From the NCBI GenBank assembly GCA_019186985.1, contig JABARQ010000035.1, forward strand, positions 1 through 64,000: a DNA stretch of 64,000 bases. The letters run 5' to 3'. Source of the DNA: Prosthecobacter sp. GTDB lineage: Bacteria; Verrucomicrobiota; Verrucomicrobiia; Verrucomicrobiales; Verrucomicrobiaceae. Position numbers and translations under genes: made by a program. This document shows positions 8,301 to 17,534 of the stretch, piece after piece (the first letter of the stretch is position 1; each line of letters starts with the position of its first letter). Under the pieces are notes generated by a model. The model saw only the letters and a list, made by a program, of their open reading frames with translations. It did no database searches and was not told where the DNA came from.

Positions 8301-11300
8301 AAACTGCTGGGTTGTGTTTCCACGGGGATCGGTGATGCGATTTGGATTCCCGGCAAGGTCATAGGTCGTGATGGTGGTGGGGTGAAGCGCGACAGTGGTG
8401 CCGCTCATCACAATGCTGCGAATGGGCAGGCCTGCGGAATTGTACTGGATTCGGGTTTCCAACCCTGTCTCATCCCTTGTTTTCCAGGGCTGGCCGGAAG
8501 GCGTGTAATAAGTTTCCTTGAACAGATTGTCCGCATGCGTCACCCTCTGGGGCAGCCCCTGGGCATTGTAGACGGTGGTCGTCAGATTGGCCTCAGCCTT
8601 GCCGGGTGGCGTTGGTTCACTCACGCTGAGCAGCAGTCCTGTATCGTCATAGCTCTTGTGGATGATGCCGCCGTCGGGGCGGATTTCACGGACCTGCCGG
8701 TAGAGGCTGTCATACTCGAAGAGAGTCACATGGCCGCGCGGGTCCGTGACCTTCACGGGCTTGAAGCCGCCGGATTCAAAGAGCGTGCCTCCAGCCTCCT
8801 TGCCCTCATTGATGCCAGGTTCTTGAAAACTATAGCTGTGAACTTGCTTGAGAGTGCCTGTGGAGTTCACCGTTTTTTTCACCAGCCTGCCCAGGATGTC
8901 ATATTCATGAAGTGTCACCACGCCGCGCGGGTCCGTGACAGTCACGGGCAGGTTGAAGTGATTGTAGCTGGTCTCCGTCACCAGATCCCCGTCGTAGGCT
9001 GTCACCGTGCCGTTCACCTCCACTGTTTGGTAGCGCGCATCAGGCTGACCATTGCGGTTCAGATCCAGGGTTGTCTTGATGCGTCGGTTGAGCACATCGT
9101 ATTCATGGAATGTGGCTGTGCCCAGTTCATCCGTTTCACGCAGCAGGTTTCCGTGGGCATCGTAGGCCAGGGTTTTGAAGCTGCTGTCAGGGTGAATGAC
9201 CTTCACCAGACGGTTCCTGCGGTCATACTGAAATTCAGTGACATGCCCGCGGGCGTCACACACCGCCCGCTTGTTTCCATTGAAATCGCTCCATGTCCTG
9301 GTGACCGCAGCTGTGTTTTGCAGGGTGGAGCCCGTGAGGCTGACTGGGTTGCCGATGGCGACCTCCTCAGAGATCGTCCGCCACCATCCGGGGGAGCCCG
9401 GGGCGCTGGCTGCTGTGGAACGATTTTTTGTGACTGCCGGCACCTCCGCAGTTCCTGGAACGGTGGCGGTGCCGGCAGCGGTCCTCGTAGCCGGAGAGTC
9501 CAGCGTCTCCACGGTCACAAAGCCGGGAAAAACAGCGTGTCCATAAACCAGGGACTTCTTGCTTCCGCCCGGAAGATCGGTCGTGCCCGCCTTACCTTCG
9601 TGATTCTCCGATGTCCTGCGGAACAGGCCATCAATCCCGTAAGTGGTGCTGATCTCCGTGATGGGCGCTGTAATGCCACGCTTGACCGTGGTTTTCTTCA
9701 GGATTCGGCTGACAGAGTCATATGTCATGGACTTGACAATATCCCTTGTGGTGCCGCCACTGGTGGCAAAGGCCGTGATCTCCTGGGTGGGGTCATCAAA
9801 ACTAAACGGCATACCGACCGGCTTGTCACCATACACAAACCGCGTCTGCCGGCCGTTTCTGTCGCGCACGCAGGTCAGGAGCATGCTGAAGCCCGGAGCG
9901 CGGTTCACCATGTTTTCCGCACCATCATAAAAATAACTTTCCGTGCCGCCATCAGGTGCGGTTATGGTCATGATTTTGTAACCCATCGTGACGGCATTCG
10001 GGTTGGTCGTCAGACCGATCAATGGAATCCATTCCGGCAAACTGAATTTGTAAGTGTAACGGGGGGCAGCGGCAGCCGCAGCAGAGCTGGGTGGTGTGAT
10101 CACCACCCTCACCCCAGGAGGAGAAAAACCGGCGCCGTAAGGAAATTTAAGCCGAGGGTTGCTCTGTGGATGGAACAAATTGCCATCCAGATCAGTGGTT
10201 TGAATCGTGGTAACCTCATTGTTCGGCAGGATGACCGAGGTCAGGGCCATGGGCTGGCCCATGGCTGTTTTATAAACCTTGCCCGTAAACCTGAGCATGG
10301 AGTCATTCCGCTGATGATTGAAGCGGTACACCGCCCCGCGTTCATCTGTGATGGATCCGATTTCGAGGTTGGTATAAATGACCGGTTTGGGCGGTTCTTG
10401 CGCATCCGGATCATCTCGGTCGTCCGGGATGAACACCTGATCGAGCGTATAATCGTACCGGACAACATCAGTGCCCTGAGTCTCAGCCGCGTTGAAGTTC
10501 TTGGTGACGCTGGTCAGGACAGTCGCCGGAACCGCCAGGTTTGGATCGGCCGGCATGTTGGGGGCTTCCTCCAGCCGTGTCCCATACTGGTAGGTGATGA
10601 GGTCTCCGCCCGGACCCCGCACGGCCGTTACCAGACCACCGGTTTGCTGAAGCAAAACCTGATGCCCCGGCCGGACGGGGTCGAAAATGCGCTCGGGTAT
10701 GAGCGTGTTGTCAAAAGGGTAGTCGTATTTCAACTCGTTGCCCATGCGGTCTGTAACCCTCTCCAGCCTTGCATAGACATGGACGGTGTAGCCGCCTTCG
10801 TGATCGAGCCTGTCCTGGCTCATGAACTGGGAGAGCTGAGTCGGGCTGACCATCTTGTAGTCACACAACGTGCCAAATTTCTTTTTTAAGCGAATGTCAT
10901 CATAAACTTCCAGGCCGACTATTCCACCGTTGATCATCACTGGCTCGATCTTCGGCAGCGAGGTGACGAGTTCATTTTGATAGCCCTTCATGTCACGCGT
11001 TTCCTGTCCGTCATGCAGCCAGCGGTCCCCCTGCCTGACGAACCGCTGGGAGCCACCCATCTCATCCACCACTTCAGCCGTGATGACATCCTCATTGTGA
11101 GTGAAGCGAACATAGCTGCAGACATTGCTGCTCCAGCCTGCGCCAAACGGCTGGCAAGGCCTCTCGGAAGGGCGCAGGCCATAGCGATCGCTCCAGGAGT
11201 CTGGAGCCACATCCCGGCGCACCATGAGAGGAAGCAAGGTGGCTTCATCCGTGACGTAGACATCACTCACGGAATGACGAACCTGCGCCGAGAGCGCATC

Positions 11301-12632
11301 AATGAATGTTTCTTCTTCTTCCTCCCCGTTTTCATTGCAAACCTGCGGCCTGGCATCCGGCATCGGAATGCCATTAAGGCCCACTTTTCGATAACGAGGT
11401 CCTGCGGCATCACTGATGGAGAGAGGCGTCGGTGAGCCATTTTCGGCAGAGTCGAGGGCTTCAATTTCCACCCCCCAGCCTGCTGGTGAAGCTATTTCGG
11501 CAGTAGAACCTGTCTTGCTGTTTGCAGGGATGGTGATAACTCGGTACTCAATGGCATCGCCCATGTGTGGGGAATGATATGTGATCTTGCACATTCTTTC
11601 GATGGGGGTTCCCGGTGCGACAGGCGTGTTAACACGAATCCGAGCAGCAACACCGCTTATATACCTAAGTTGATTCAAGGATTTATTACACTTGTAGCCA
11701 TGTGGAAAATCCGTATCCCAGTTGCCATAAAGGGGTCCATTCAACACTTCGGTGTTCCACCAAGCAGTGTATAAATCGGGTGTTCCATGCTGGCAGCCGC
11801 ACTTTTGTCCGACAAGGTTAGGTGATTCAATGGGAGGAAGCGCGGGTACGCATGTGTCGCCAGCCATGGTGTCTGTGTCGACGCGAGCCCTCTTGCCTAT
11901 TCTCCATCTGGACTCAAGTAGGCTGTCCCATGTTGTCCCATTGGCTACCCGTGCATTTTCTTGGGCATAAGATAACTCGACTTTGGACACTTCCCAGAAC
12001 ACATCATCAGAAGGGTCTTGTGATTCTCCATTCCCGCTTATGTCAGACACATTGAACGAGCGTGAAGTGGATGCCGCCCAGTTTGGCTGAGAAACAGCAA
12101 GCGTCAGAAAGGAGCCAGGGGTTGTGCCGCTAAACGGATCGGTCACAACCGAAAGAGGGGGAGGGATGCTGACTGGCGTTGAACGTGGGATGTCAAAAGC
12201 GAACATCATCTTGGCCTGCCCCAGGTTGACGATGCTGTAGTCATCTGCGGTCGTGCTGGCGGACCAGGGATAGCCCGTGGAACCGTTGATCTGATTCATC
12301 CGTTCATAAAATGGCATGGCGACATGCTTGAGCTGCCCGGCAGACACTACTGCGAAGTCGTCCGTATCCAGCGAAGGTTGCTGCCAGGATGTCACGAGAC
12401 TGCTGACAGCAGCGCCCGCCCCGCCCTCCAGCCTGTCCTCCATTGCTCGGTATGCGGCGGAAGCCAGTGCCTTGAGCTGCCCCTGATTGATTGCCGCATA
12501 ATCATCCGGTGCTGCCTGCGGCACGAGGACATTTTGCTCAGCCCACCAGACGGGCTCCTGGGCTGCGACGCTTTGCAATCCCATGACAACAAACATGAGC
12601 GCGGCCGTGATCTCGCGGAGAACAGGATTCAT
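5313..12632 (-). CDS. Giant Rhs/YD-repeat exported protein with C-terminal HNH-like toxin
   Basis: This 2439-aa protein has a signal peptide (1 to ~24). Three verrucomicrobial repeats follow (APDDYAAINQGQLKALASAAY at 41-61, and degenerate copies at 91-110 and 130-146). A long region of YD repeats (about 640-2100; e.g. YDDLDRLITTTDAAGNV) should form the Rhs cocoon. The core-tip junction GVWLSRDPAGFLDGPNLYAYVQQNPWTSFDPDGL lies near residue 2130-2165, and the variable tip follows. The tip has an Ala-rich pretoxin stretch and ends with DAHHIIQDAAVRDIPGYN and YNATQVQRQAGGGTYGAER, an AHH/HNH-type nuclease arrangement. The usual proteobacterial PxxxxDPxGL autoproteolysis motif is represented only by FDPDGL. 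The immunity gene follows at once. Probably a contact-dependent antibacterial toxin; the delivery route is not visible here. Confidence 0.92.
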   Translation of the reverse strand: MNPVLREITAALMFVVMGLQSVAAQEPVWWAEQNVLVPQAAPDDYAAINQGQLKALASAAYRAMEDRLEGGAGAAVSSLVTSWQQPSLDTDDFAVVSAGQLKHVAMPFYERMNQINGSTGYPWSASTTADDYSIVNLGQAKMMFAFDIPRSTPVSIPPPLSVVTDPFSGTTPGSFLTLAVSQPNWAASTSRSFNVSDISGNGESQDPSDDVFWEVSKVELSYAQENARVANGTTWDSLLESRWRIGKRARVDTDTMAGDTCVPALPPIESPNLVGQKCGCQHGTPDLYTAWWNTEVLNGPLYGNWDTDFPHGYKCNKSLNQLRYISGVAARIRVNTPVAPGTPIERMCKITYHSPHMGDAIEYRVITIPANSKTGSTAEIASPAGWGVEIEALDSAENGSPTPLSISDAAGPRYRKVGLNGIPMPDARPQVCNENGEEEEETFIDALSAQVRHSVSDVYVTDEATLLPLMVRRDVAPDSWSDRYGLRPSERPCQPFGAGWSSNVCSYVRFTHNEDVITAEVVDEMGGSQRFVRQGDRWLHDGQETRDMKGYQNELVTSLPKIEPVMINGGIVGLEVYDDIRLKKKFGTLCDYKMVSPTQLSQFMSQDRLDHEGGYTVHVYARLERVTDRMGNELKYDYPFDNTLIPERIFDPVRPGHQVLLQQTGGLVTAVRGPGGDLITYQYGTRLEEAPNMPADPNLAVPATVLTSVTKNFNAAETQGTDVVRYDYTLDQVFIPDDRDDPDAQEPPKPVIYTNLEIGSITDERGAVYRFNHQRNDSMLRFTGKVYKTAMGQPMALTSVILPNNEVTTIQTTDLDGNLFHPQSNPRLKFPYGAGFSPPGVRVVITPPSSAAAAAAPRYTYKFSLPEWIPLIGLTTNPNAVTMGYKIMTITAPDGGTESYFYDGAENMVNRAPGFSMLLTCVRDRNGRQTRFVYGDKPVGMPFSFDDPTQEITAFATSGGTTRDIVKSMTYDSVSRILKKTTVKRGITAPITEISTTYGIDGLFRRTSENHEGKAGTTDLPGGSKKSLVYGHAVFPGFVTVETLDSPATRTAAGTATVPGTAEVPAVTKNRSTAASAPGSPGWWRTISEEVAIGNPVSLTGSTLQNTAAVTRTWSDFNGNKRAVCDARGHVTEFQYDRRNRLVKVIHPDSSFKTLAYDAHGNLLRETDELGTATFHEYDVLNRRIKTTLDLNRNGQPDARYQTVEVNGTVTAYDGDLVTETSYNHFNLPVTVTDPRGVVTLHEYDILGRLVKKTVNSTGTLKQVHSYSFQEPGINEGKEAGGTLFESGGFKPVKVTDPRGHVTLFEYDSLYRQVREIRPDGGIIHKSYDDTGLLLSVSEPTPPGKAEANLTTTVYNAQGLPQRVTHADNLFKETYYTPSGQPWKTRDETGLETRIQYNSAGLPIRSIVMSGTTVALHPTTITTYDLAGNPNRITDPRGNTTQQFHDERNRLVQVIAPQVSNAAASPPVMATPTTLTTYDVLGRVTAFTDPLGAVTQKIYDPAGRVTAVIDALNQAILMSYNQTGAVLTTTNALNQTTTNVYDDLDRLITTTDAAGNVNHFGYDLSGNRTSVKDGKNQETTFVYDAFNRLTRQTFADGTTWTYNYFSPWVSTSVPANYLDKSSQTDPAGRVTTFTYDKRHRLTQKLRTKATSGPENYELSASYTYGTGSSAGRLLKVVNKSLGASVALTGPAAATVTSSYTYDKRGQVITETSSAQTHQYEYDLAGNRTKTTLKCGGISRVLYTQYDALNRPAGIVDNNATATNVSDDLITTYGYDLAGRALLLSHAGNGQKTQNTYDMLGRLTERMLKSGMGLTQASFTWQHDAVGSVTRQDETWAAAGAGQPARSRSTVNTYDAAGRLATETITEVVGGSASPPATTTYSYDAAHNRTRKLVVGGAGEGDWDYAYNVANQLTQTVKTHGSDPVETTTYGYDANGNRTSRDKRIGGSDSYMTLYQWNAWDRLIGVNLTGARKFSYSYDDRARRVAVAQATSGGLVARYTAVTFSGGLSVAEFESTSAVVGTVAAVQYIRGPDMGGGVGGLLRTVRNPVSASTTLPVTPTAANPATHRYNLSNGRGDIVAQSNAAGEVTWTASYEAYGKRTKETGANADKQRANTKDEDPTGLLNEGFRYRDLETGVWLSRDPAGFLDGPNLYAYVQQNPWTSFDPDGLMTWQEAKGYAGDWFSGVGQMWAGYGDVTVGAVSSVGHAVASLPSNVNSIAHSLADISTHDLGTLGRAGVGAGKEISNNVGQAVSEFGGRLAQGDERTWGQTVGTVLTLGGAKGAQFAKAAPAAEVSASAASTAAKAEQAAAAAAPRADAASSVPSGPTIGELRATGQKDAHHIIQDAAVRDIPGYNSNAAPGVQLQGPSTAVGSPHYNATQVQRQAGGGTYGAERRIGYKAMRRGGLSPDDARANIERADAHFKTLGVDKTTPLRVPGNRR

Positions 12633-12685
12633 ATAGGGCAGAAAGTGAACAAGGCAATTCCGATGGAAGCCCAGAGCGCTCGCTC

Positions 12686-13828
12686 TCAGGGCTGGGGTCC
12701 GTTGATGAAGGTCCCCATCGAAAGATCACCCGACGGCTGCACTCGGATCACACCTTGCACGCGCAAATCCCCCGCAACCTGCACCACCCCGCCGAAACTG
12801 GCATTGTCCGCTGCGACCTGGGTTTGAACGATTGTCGAATTTCCCCCTGTTTTTTCTTCGTGGGAGATTTGCAGTGATCCTGGCTGCAGCTGGGCTTTTC
12901 GCTCTTCCGACCAGCCGTTCGCCTCGGTATCGTGAAGGATCACGCTGACGGCCTTGAACCCGCCTGTCTTGACTTCAGAGTTTTCCACGCTGGCCTGAGA
13001 GCCGTCCCACGGCCGTTGATAGGACTGGGTCAGGCTGTCGGACATCAGCGCCATCATGCGGTTGGTGTCACTGCTTGGGATTCGCAATCCGCCATCCCAA
13101 AGCAGCATGATGTCTTTCGGACTGCCTTCCGGTCCGGGAACCTGCCATGCCCAGTTGGCATCAGAACGCGCAGCGGTGAACTGAATTTTAGGAACACCAA
13201 ATTGATAATCAGTATATGTGGCCTGTTGTTCATCCACCCAGATCTGTCCTGGTTCTGTGTGGCTTCCGATCACCCCCCAATAGCTCGAATCCACCCAGAC
13301 ATCACCTGTGTAGATGTAACCGTACTGGTAGTCGTTATATTCAGGGGTGGTGATGTTTCCCTCCTGGTCATAATATGGCCCATAACTTTGTCCACTAACG
13401 ATGCCCCAGGTGTACTGGGCTTCCCAGTAACTATTATTAACCAAGCCATAGTCCTCCACTGTGATGTAACCATCCTGGTAATAGCCTGCGATTGTGTAGG
13501 GCACCTGGACCTCCTGAAAACCCTGGGAAACAGAAACTGTGAAGGCCCTGCCCGCAGGGGTTGGGGAACTTTGCAATCCCGTGTAAAGAGTGCCGAACGA
13601 GGTGGTGTAAGAAAAGGCGGCATTGCCTACCACATTGATGTTGGAGTTGAAATATGCCGGTCCGTCAAACTGCGCTCCAGCCTGAAAGGTGGACCAGGAG
13701 GCAAAGGCAGAAGTCCCGGAAACCGTGGCACTGGCATTGATGGTGAGGTTGTCCACGGTGAAGTCATCGGCAAGTGCCCCGGTGGATTGAAGGGCGGCGA
13801 AAAGAAGAAGCAGAGGTCGATGGTTCAT
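12686..13828 (-). CDS. Exported aromatic-rich protein upstream of rhs
   Basis: The 380-aa protein has a signal peptide (MNHRPLLLLFAALQSTGALA) and a polar mature part. It begins DDFTVDNLTINASATVSGT and is rich in Tyr, Trp and Gln in the middle (about 100-215, with repeated YQ/GY turns). The C-terminal end (NASFGGVVQVAGDLRVQGVIRVQPSGDLSMG) looks like the repeated strands of beta-helix or tail-fibre-type proteins. It ends 53 bp before the Rhs gene in the same direction, so it is likely co-transcribed and could be a surface adaptor. No family was recognised. Confidence 0.75.
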   Translation of the reverse strand: MNHRPLLLLFAALQSTGALADDFTVDNLTINASATVSGTSAFASWSTFQAGAQFDGPAYFNSNINVVGNAAFSYTTSFGTLYTGLQSSPTPAGRAFTVSVSQGFQEVQVPYTIAGYYQDGYITVEDYGLVNNSYWEAQYTWGIVSGQSYGPYYDQEGNITTPEYNDYQYGYIYTGDVWVDSSYWGVIGSHTEPGQIWVDEQQATYTDYQFGVPKIQFTAARSDANWAWQVPGPEGSPKDIMLLWDGGLRIPSSDTNRMMALMSDSLTQSYQRPWDGSQASVENSEVKTGGFKAVSVILHDTEANGWSEERKAQLQPGSLQISHEEKTGGNSTIVQTQVAADNASFGGVVQVAGDLRVQGVIRVQPSGDLSMGTFINGPQP

Positions 13829-13834
13829 GGTTGT

Positions 13835-14383
13835 TTATCCTTCACTGGGTGTGCTGATTTCATTCGGTACCTGAAATGGCTCTGCAGTCTGATCTGGATG
13901 GCAGTGCGCGTGTAGAATTAGCTTCAGGAGCAAGCTGTAATCGTCGATGGGATTGCCGAAAGCACGTTTGCGACCATCCAACCTGAGGATGCCACTCCGG
14001 GCTGCATAAAATTGATTGTCTAAGCAAAGCTGCTTGCCTCTTCCCTGGAAGCTCGAGTTTATTGTGTGAACGATGAGCAAAGCAGCATCCCTAGCAGTTG
14101 AGGAGGATGATCCACATCTAGGCTCTGCAAAATCATGGGCAGTGAACTCTCGCGATCCTTGCCCTGGGTGTAGCATTTTTGCGTAAATCATGGTGAAAAT
14201 CCTGCCCGACACCATGATGACAGACGGTGCTAGAGCATTCTCGAAGTGCTCGTGATGAGCCCAGTGTTCTTGCTGCAGACCTCCATGAGTCCTGGCATTA
14301 GTGTTTTGCTTGCGCGATGATTTCAAATTAAGAACTTCACCGCAAATATTCGGGGGGTATTGGGCGATGTTCAGGTCTTTCAC
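13835..14383 (-). CDS. Hypothetical protein, possibly degenerate
   Basis: An open frame of 182 codons ends 6 bp upstream of the exported aromatic-rich gene. Composition is poorer in C-ending codons than its neighbours, and I see no signal peptide, membrane segment or known motif. A stretch GRIFTMIYAKMLHPGQGSR and a Ser-rich patch are the only notable parts. It could be a real gene at the head of the Rhs operon or a chance frame in an AT-richer leader. Confidence 0.35.
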   Translation of the reverse strand: MKDLNIAQYPPNICGEVLNLKSSRKQNTNARTHGGLQQEHWAHHEHFENALAPSVIMVSGRIFTMIYAKMLHPGQGSREFTAHDFAEPRCGSSSSTARDAALLIVHTINSSFQGRGKQLCLDNQFYAARSGILRLDGRKRAFGNPIDDYSLLLKLILHAHCHPDQTAEPFQVPNEISTPSEG

Positions 14384-14536
14384 GATGATTAAAACGAATT
14401 TTCGGCAAAATCAGAATAAACTGCAAGATTAAAACCGGTGAAATGCTTTCTGGTCAGCCGCTTGCATGCGACATTCGCTCTCATGGCCGGGGTTTGAAGG
14501 AAGAAAGGGGCCGCCGGATGCGTTGCTGCGTCTCCC

Positions 14537-16066
14537 ATGAAGCTGACCCGTTTCCTGCTGCTGCCGGTCTTTTTCCTTCTGGCCGGGCTTTCTCACCTGT
14601 CTGCAAGGCTGCCGAATGTTGTGTTCATCCTCGCGGATGACCTGGGGCCCGGGGATCTCGGCGCCTATGGACAGAAGAAGATCCGCACGCCCCACCTGGA
14701 TCGCATGGCGGCGGAGGGCATGAAGCTGACCCGCCATTACTGCGGCAACGCCGTCTGCGCGCCGTCGCGCTCGGTGCTGATGACCGGCCTGCATCCCGGG
14801 CACACCTTCATCCGCGACAACCGGGGCACGGCGGACAACAAGGTCAAGACCCAGGGCGGCATCCCGGCCACGGAGGGACAGCATCCGATTCCCGACGAGG
14901 CCAGGACGATGGCCGAGGTCATGCGCGACATCGGCCTTGCCACCGGCGGCTTCGGCAAGTGGGGCCTGGGCGGGCCGACAAGCAGCGGCGCGCCCCTGAA
15001 GCAGGGATTTCAACGTTGGTTCGGCTACAACTGCCAGAGCGTCGCGCACAACTTCTACCCGGTCTATCTCTGGGATGACGACCGGACGATTCCGCTGAAA
15101 AACCCGGACTTCCCCGCGCACGACCGCTTCAAGCCCGGCGAGGATCCGACCCGTGAGGAAAGCTACCGCCGCTTTCAGGGCTCGGAGTACTCCGCCGACC
15201 TCATCGCCGAACAGGCGCGTGAGTTTGTGCGCAGGCACAAGGACGAGCCGTTCTTCCTCTACTGGCCGACGACGGTGCCGCATGTGGCCCTGCAGGTGCC
15301 GGATGATTCGCTGCGCGAGTATCTCGGCCAGTGGGACGATCCACCGTATGCCGGTGGCAACGGCTACATCCCGCACTTTCATCCCAAGGCGGCCTATGCG
15401 GCGATGATCACGCGCATGGATCGTGAAATCGGCAGTGTCATGGGGCTGGTCAAGGAGCTGGGGCTCGATGAGGACACGATCTTTGTCTTTGTGTCCGACA
15501 ATGGTCCGCTCAACGGCACGCATGCGAAGCTTGCGGGCACGGACTGCGACTTCTTCAACTCCAACCAGGGGCTGCGGGACGGCAAGGGCACGCTCTATGA
15601 AGGCGGCATCCGCTCGCCCGGCATTGTGCGCTGGAAGGGCAGGATCAAGCCGGGCAGCGTTTCCTCCAGGGTGACGGGTTTTGAAGACTGGCTGCCGACG
15701 CTGGCGGAGCTGGCGGGGGCCAAGGACAAGGTGCCCGCCAATCTGGATGGCATCAGCTTTGCACCGACGCTGCTGGGCGGCGAGCAGCCGGAACGCGAGT
15801 TTTTGTATCGTGAATTTCCCGGCTATGGCGGCCAGGTTTGTGTGCAGATGGGCGGCTGGAAGCTGGTTAAAAACGGGCTCTCGGGCCGCAAGTTCAAGGG
15901 CAAGCCGTCAACGCCGACCACCGAGCTTTACGATCTGACGAAGGATGAAAAGGAAACCCGCAATGTGGCGGCGGAGCATCCGGAGATCGTGGCGAAGCTG
16001 GAGGCGGTGATCGCTTCCCAGCATGTCCGCAGCAGCGACTTCCCCATGGCGGCTCTGGACAAGTAA
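14537..16066 (+). CDS. Exported arylsulfatase-type sulfatase
   Basis: The 509-aa protein has a signal peptide (1-23) and a complete sulfatase fold. Metal ligands are DD at 34-35 (FILADDLG), and the CAPSR motif (74-78) holds the Cys that is converted to formylglycine. HPGHT, KWGLGG, FVSDNGP and the C-terminal ELYDLTKDEKETRNVA motifs follow the arylsulfatase/choline-sulfatase pattern. It would remove sulfate from a polysaccharide or other ester in the periplasm, a common trait in Verrucomicrobiota that degrade sulfated glycans. No maturase or transporter is adjacent, so the substrate cannot be given. It is convergent with the SDR gene. Confidence 0.93.
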   Translation: MKLTRFLLLPVFFLLAGLSHLSARLPNVVFILADDLGPGDLGAYGQKKIRTPHLDRMAAEGMKLTRHYCGNAVCAPSRSVLMTGLHPGHTFIRDNRGTADNKVKTQGGIPATEGQHPIPDEARTMAEVMRDIGLATGGFGKWGLGGPTSSGAPLKQGFQRWFGYNCQSVAHNFYPVYLWDDDRTIPLKNPDFPAHDRFKPGEDPTREESYRRFQGSEYSADLIAEQAREFVRRHKDEPFFLYWPTTVPHVALQVPDDSLREYLGQWDDPPYAGGNGYIPHFHPKAAYAAMITRMDREIGSVMGLVKELGLDEDTIFVFVSDNGPLNGTHAKLAGTDCDFFNSNQGLRDGKGTLYEGGIRSPGIVRWKGRIKPGSVSSRVTGFEDWLPTLAELAGAKDKVPANLDGISFAPTLLGGEQPEREFLYREFPGYGGQVCVQMGGWKLVKNGLSGRKFKGKPSTPTTELYDLTKDEKETRNVAAEHPEIVAKLEAVIASQHVRSSDFPMAALDK

Positions 16067-16079
16067 GTCGGGGGCTTGA

Positions 16080-16916
16080 TCACGCGGGGCGGTCCGCCGA
16101 GGCCGCTTCCAGTTCCCAGGCCTCCAGCTCGCGTAATCTGGCCGACAGGACGTCCCGTGTTTTCTTCACGGCATACCTGCCCAGGGGCAGCCGCAGGGGA
16201 GCCTGGCCGGACTGGACCATGCGCACAATGACCTCGGCGGCCAGTTCCGGGTCGCCGGGCTGGCTGCCGTCGATCTTCTTCAGATACCCGGCGAATTTTC
16301 CGGCGGTTCCTTCATAATCAGGCTGGCATTGAACCTGTTCCAGCCCGCGGCTGACGAACTGGGTGCGGAAGGGGCCGGGCTGGACCAGGGTGACCTTGAG
16401 GCCGTGAGGCCGCAGTTCAGCCGCCAGGCTTTCGTGAAGCGACTCAACCGCCGCCTTGGCGGCTCCGTAGATGCCGAAGCCCGGATAGTTGGAAATGGCG
16501 GCGGCGGCGCTGAGGGTGACGATGTGACCGGCCTTCTGTGGGCGCAAAACGGGCAGGGTGGCGCGGATGACGTTCAGGGTGCCGAAGAAGTTGGTCTCGA
16601 AGTTTCGCCGTGCCTGGTCGTCCGTGCATTCTTCCACGGCCCCGAGCAGTCCATAACCGGCGTTGTTGACGATGATGTCGAGCCTGCCTGTGAATGCGGC
16701 GGCTTCAGAGACCACCTCCAATACCGCTTTGACATCCGTGATGTCCAGGGGCAGCGCCAGGCATCGGCCGGCTCCCAGATGTGCCAGAATCTCCAGGTCC
16801 TCGGCGCGTCTTGCCGTGGCGATGACGGAATCGCCGGCGAGCAGGGCGGCTTCGGCGATGCTGCGGCCGAAACCCGAGGAGCAGCCGGTGATGAACCAGG
16901 TTCGTGAATGGGACAT
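16080..16916 (-). CDS. Short-chain dehydrogenase/reductase (classical SDR)
   Basis: The 278-aa protein has the NAD(P)-binding TGCSSGFG (10-17), the NNAG structural motif (84-87), and the active-site Tyr150 and Lys154 in YGAAK, with Ser136 or Ser142 placed as the catalytic serine. The ARR following the second strand favours NADP(H). It resembles oxidoreductases of the SDR family described only by general class, so the substrate is unknown. It is transcribed toward the sulfatase gene and separated by 46 bp from the hscB-like gene. Confidence 0.92.
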   Translation of the reverse strand: MSHSRTWFITGCSSGFGRSIAEAALLAGDSVIATARRAEDLEILAHLGAGRCLALPLDITDVKAVLEVVSEAAAFTGRLDIIVNNAGYGLLGAVEECTDDQARRNFETNFFGTLNVIRATLPVLRPQKAGHIVTLSAAAAISNYPGFGIYGAAKAAVESLHESLAAELRPHGLKVTLVQPGPFRTQFVSRGLEQVQCQPDYEGTAGKFAGYLKKIDGSQPGDPELAAEVIVRMVQSGQAPLRLPLGRYAVKKTRDVLSARLRELEAWELEAASADRPA

Positions 16917-16961
16917 GCGTTCGTTACGAACGCAGATCGCCTCCGGGCATGGGAAAGCTTC

Positions 16962-17528
16962 TCAAATCATCAGCTCCAGGAGCCTGGCTCGAATCTGATC
17001 CTTCCATTTGCCCAGGTAGGCCAGCCTGGCCTGGAGCGACTGCAGGTCGGCCCAGGCGGCGCTGTCTCCGGCGGCGATGCGTTCATCGCAGTCCGCAAAA
17101 CGGGATTCAAGCGCCTGCCATTCATCTTCAATGGCCGTGCCCAGTTCCTCCAGGGATTCGCGCAGGCGCAGTTCCTCGGAGGTCAGCAGGGCTCTGGCCA
17201 GGGCGCTGGAGGCGGCTTGTTTGCGGGCCAGGAAGGCGTTCGTCTGCTGAAGCAGCGGCCCGAGCTTTTCAAACAGGCTCATGAGGCCTGCATCCAGCGG
17301 GATGGCACGCCAGCCAAGTCCGGAATGCAGGTCGAGCAGGTGTTTGAGCCGGGTGACGGGATTGCGAAGGGTTTCCAGGGCGGCATTGAGCCCGGCGCTT
17401 GCGTGGTCGCTGCCACCGGCCTGATCGGGATGCGCAAGCCGGGTGGCGGCGAGGTAGGCCTCATCGAGCGCCGCCAGGTCCAGCGCCGCCTGGGGCCTGA
17501 GTCCGAGGAGCTTGAAGCAGTCCTGCAT
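16962..17528 (-). CDS. hscB: HscB-like J-domain co-chaperone for Fe-S assembly
   Basis: The 188-aa protein begins with a J-domain (CFKLLGL, then HPD at 33-35 in RLAHPDQAGGSD), followed by a helical C-terminal part (ARLAYLGKWKDQIRARLLELM) as in HscB/DnaJ-like Fe-S co-chaperones. The size fits HscB (about 170-180 aa). It lies 6 bp downstream of an IscA-type gene, which supports a role in Fe-S cluster transfer with an Hsp70 partner. The canonical HscB N-terminal zinc Cys pairs are absent, which is common outside eukaryotes. Confidence 0.8.
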   Translation of the reverse strand: MQDCFKLLGLRPQAALDLAALDEAYLAATRLAHPDQAGGSDHASAGLNAALETLRNPVTRLKHLLDLHSGLGWRAIPLDAGLMSLFEKLGPLLQQTNAFLARKQAASSALARALLTSEELRLRESLEELGTAIEDEWQALESRFADCDERIAAGDSAAWADLQSLQARLAYLGKWKDQIRARLLELMI

Positions 17529-17534
17529 GACGGG

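Noticed and set aside
7956-10889. 977-codon plus-strand open frame opposite the Rhs gene
   Set aside because: It is the antisense shadow of the YD-repeat region. The protein is His/Gly/Val-rich without domains, and the minus-strand Rhs reading is certain.
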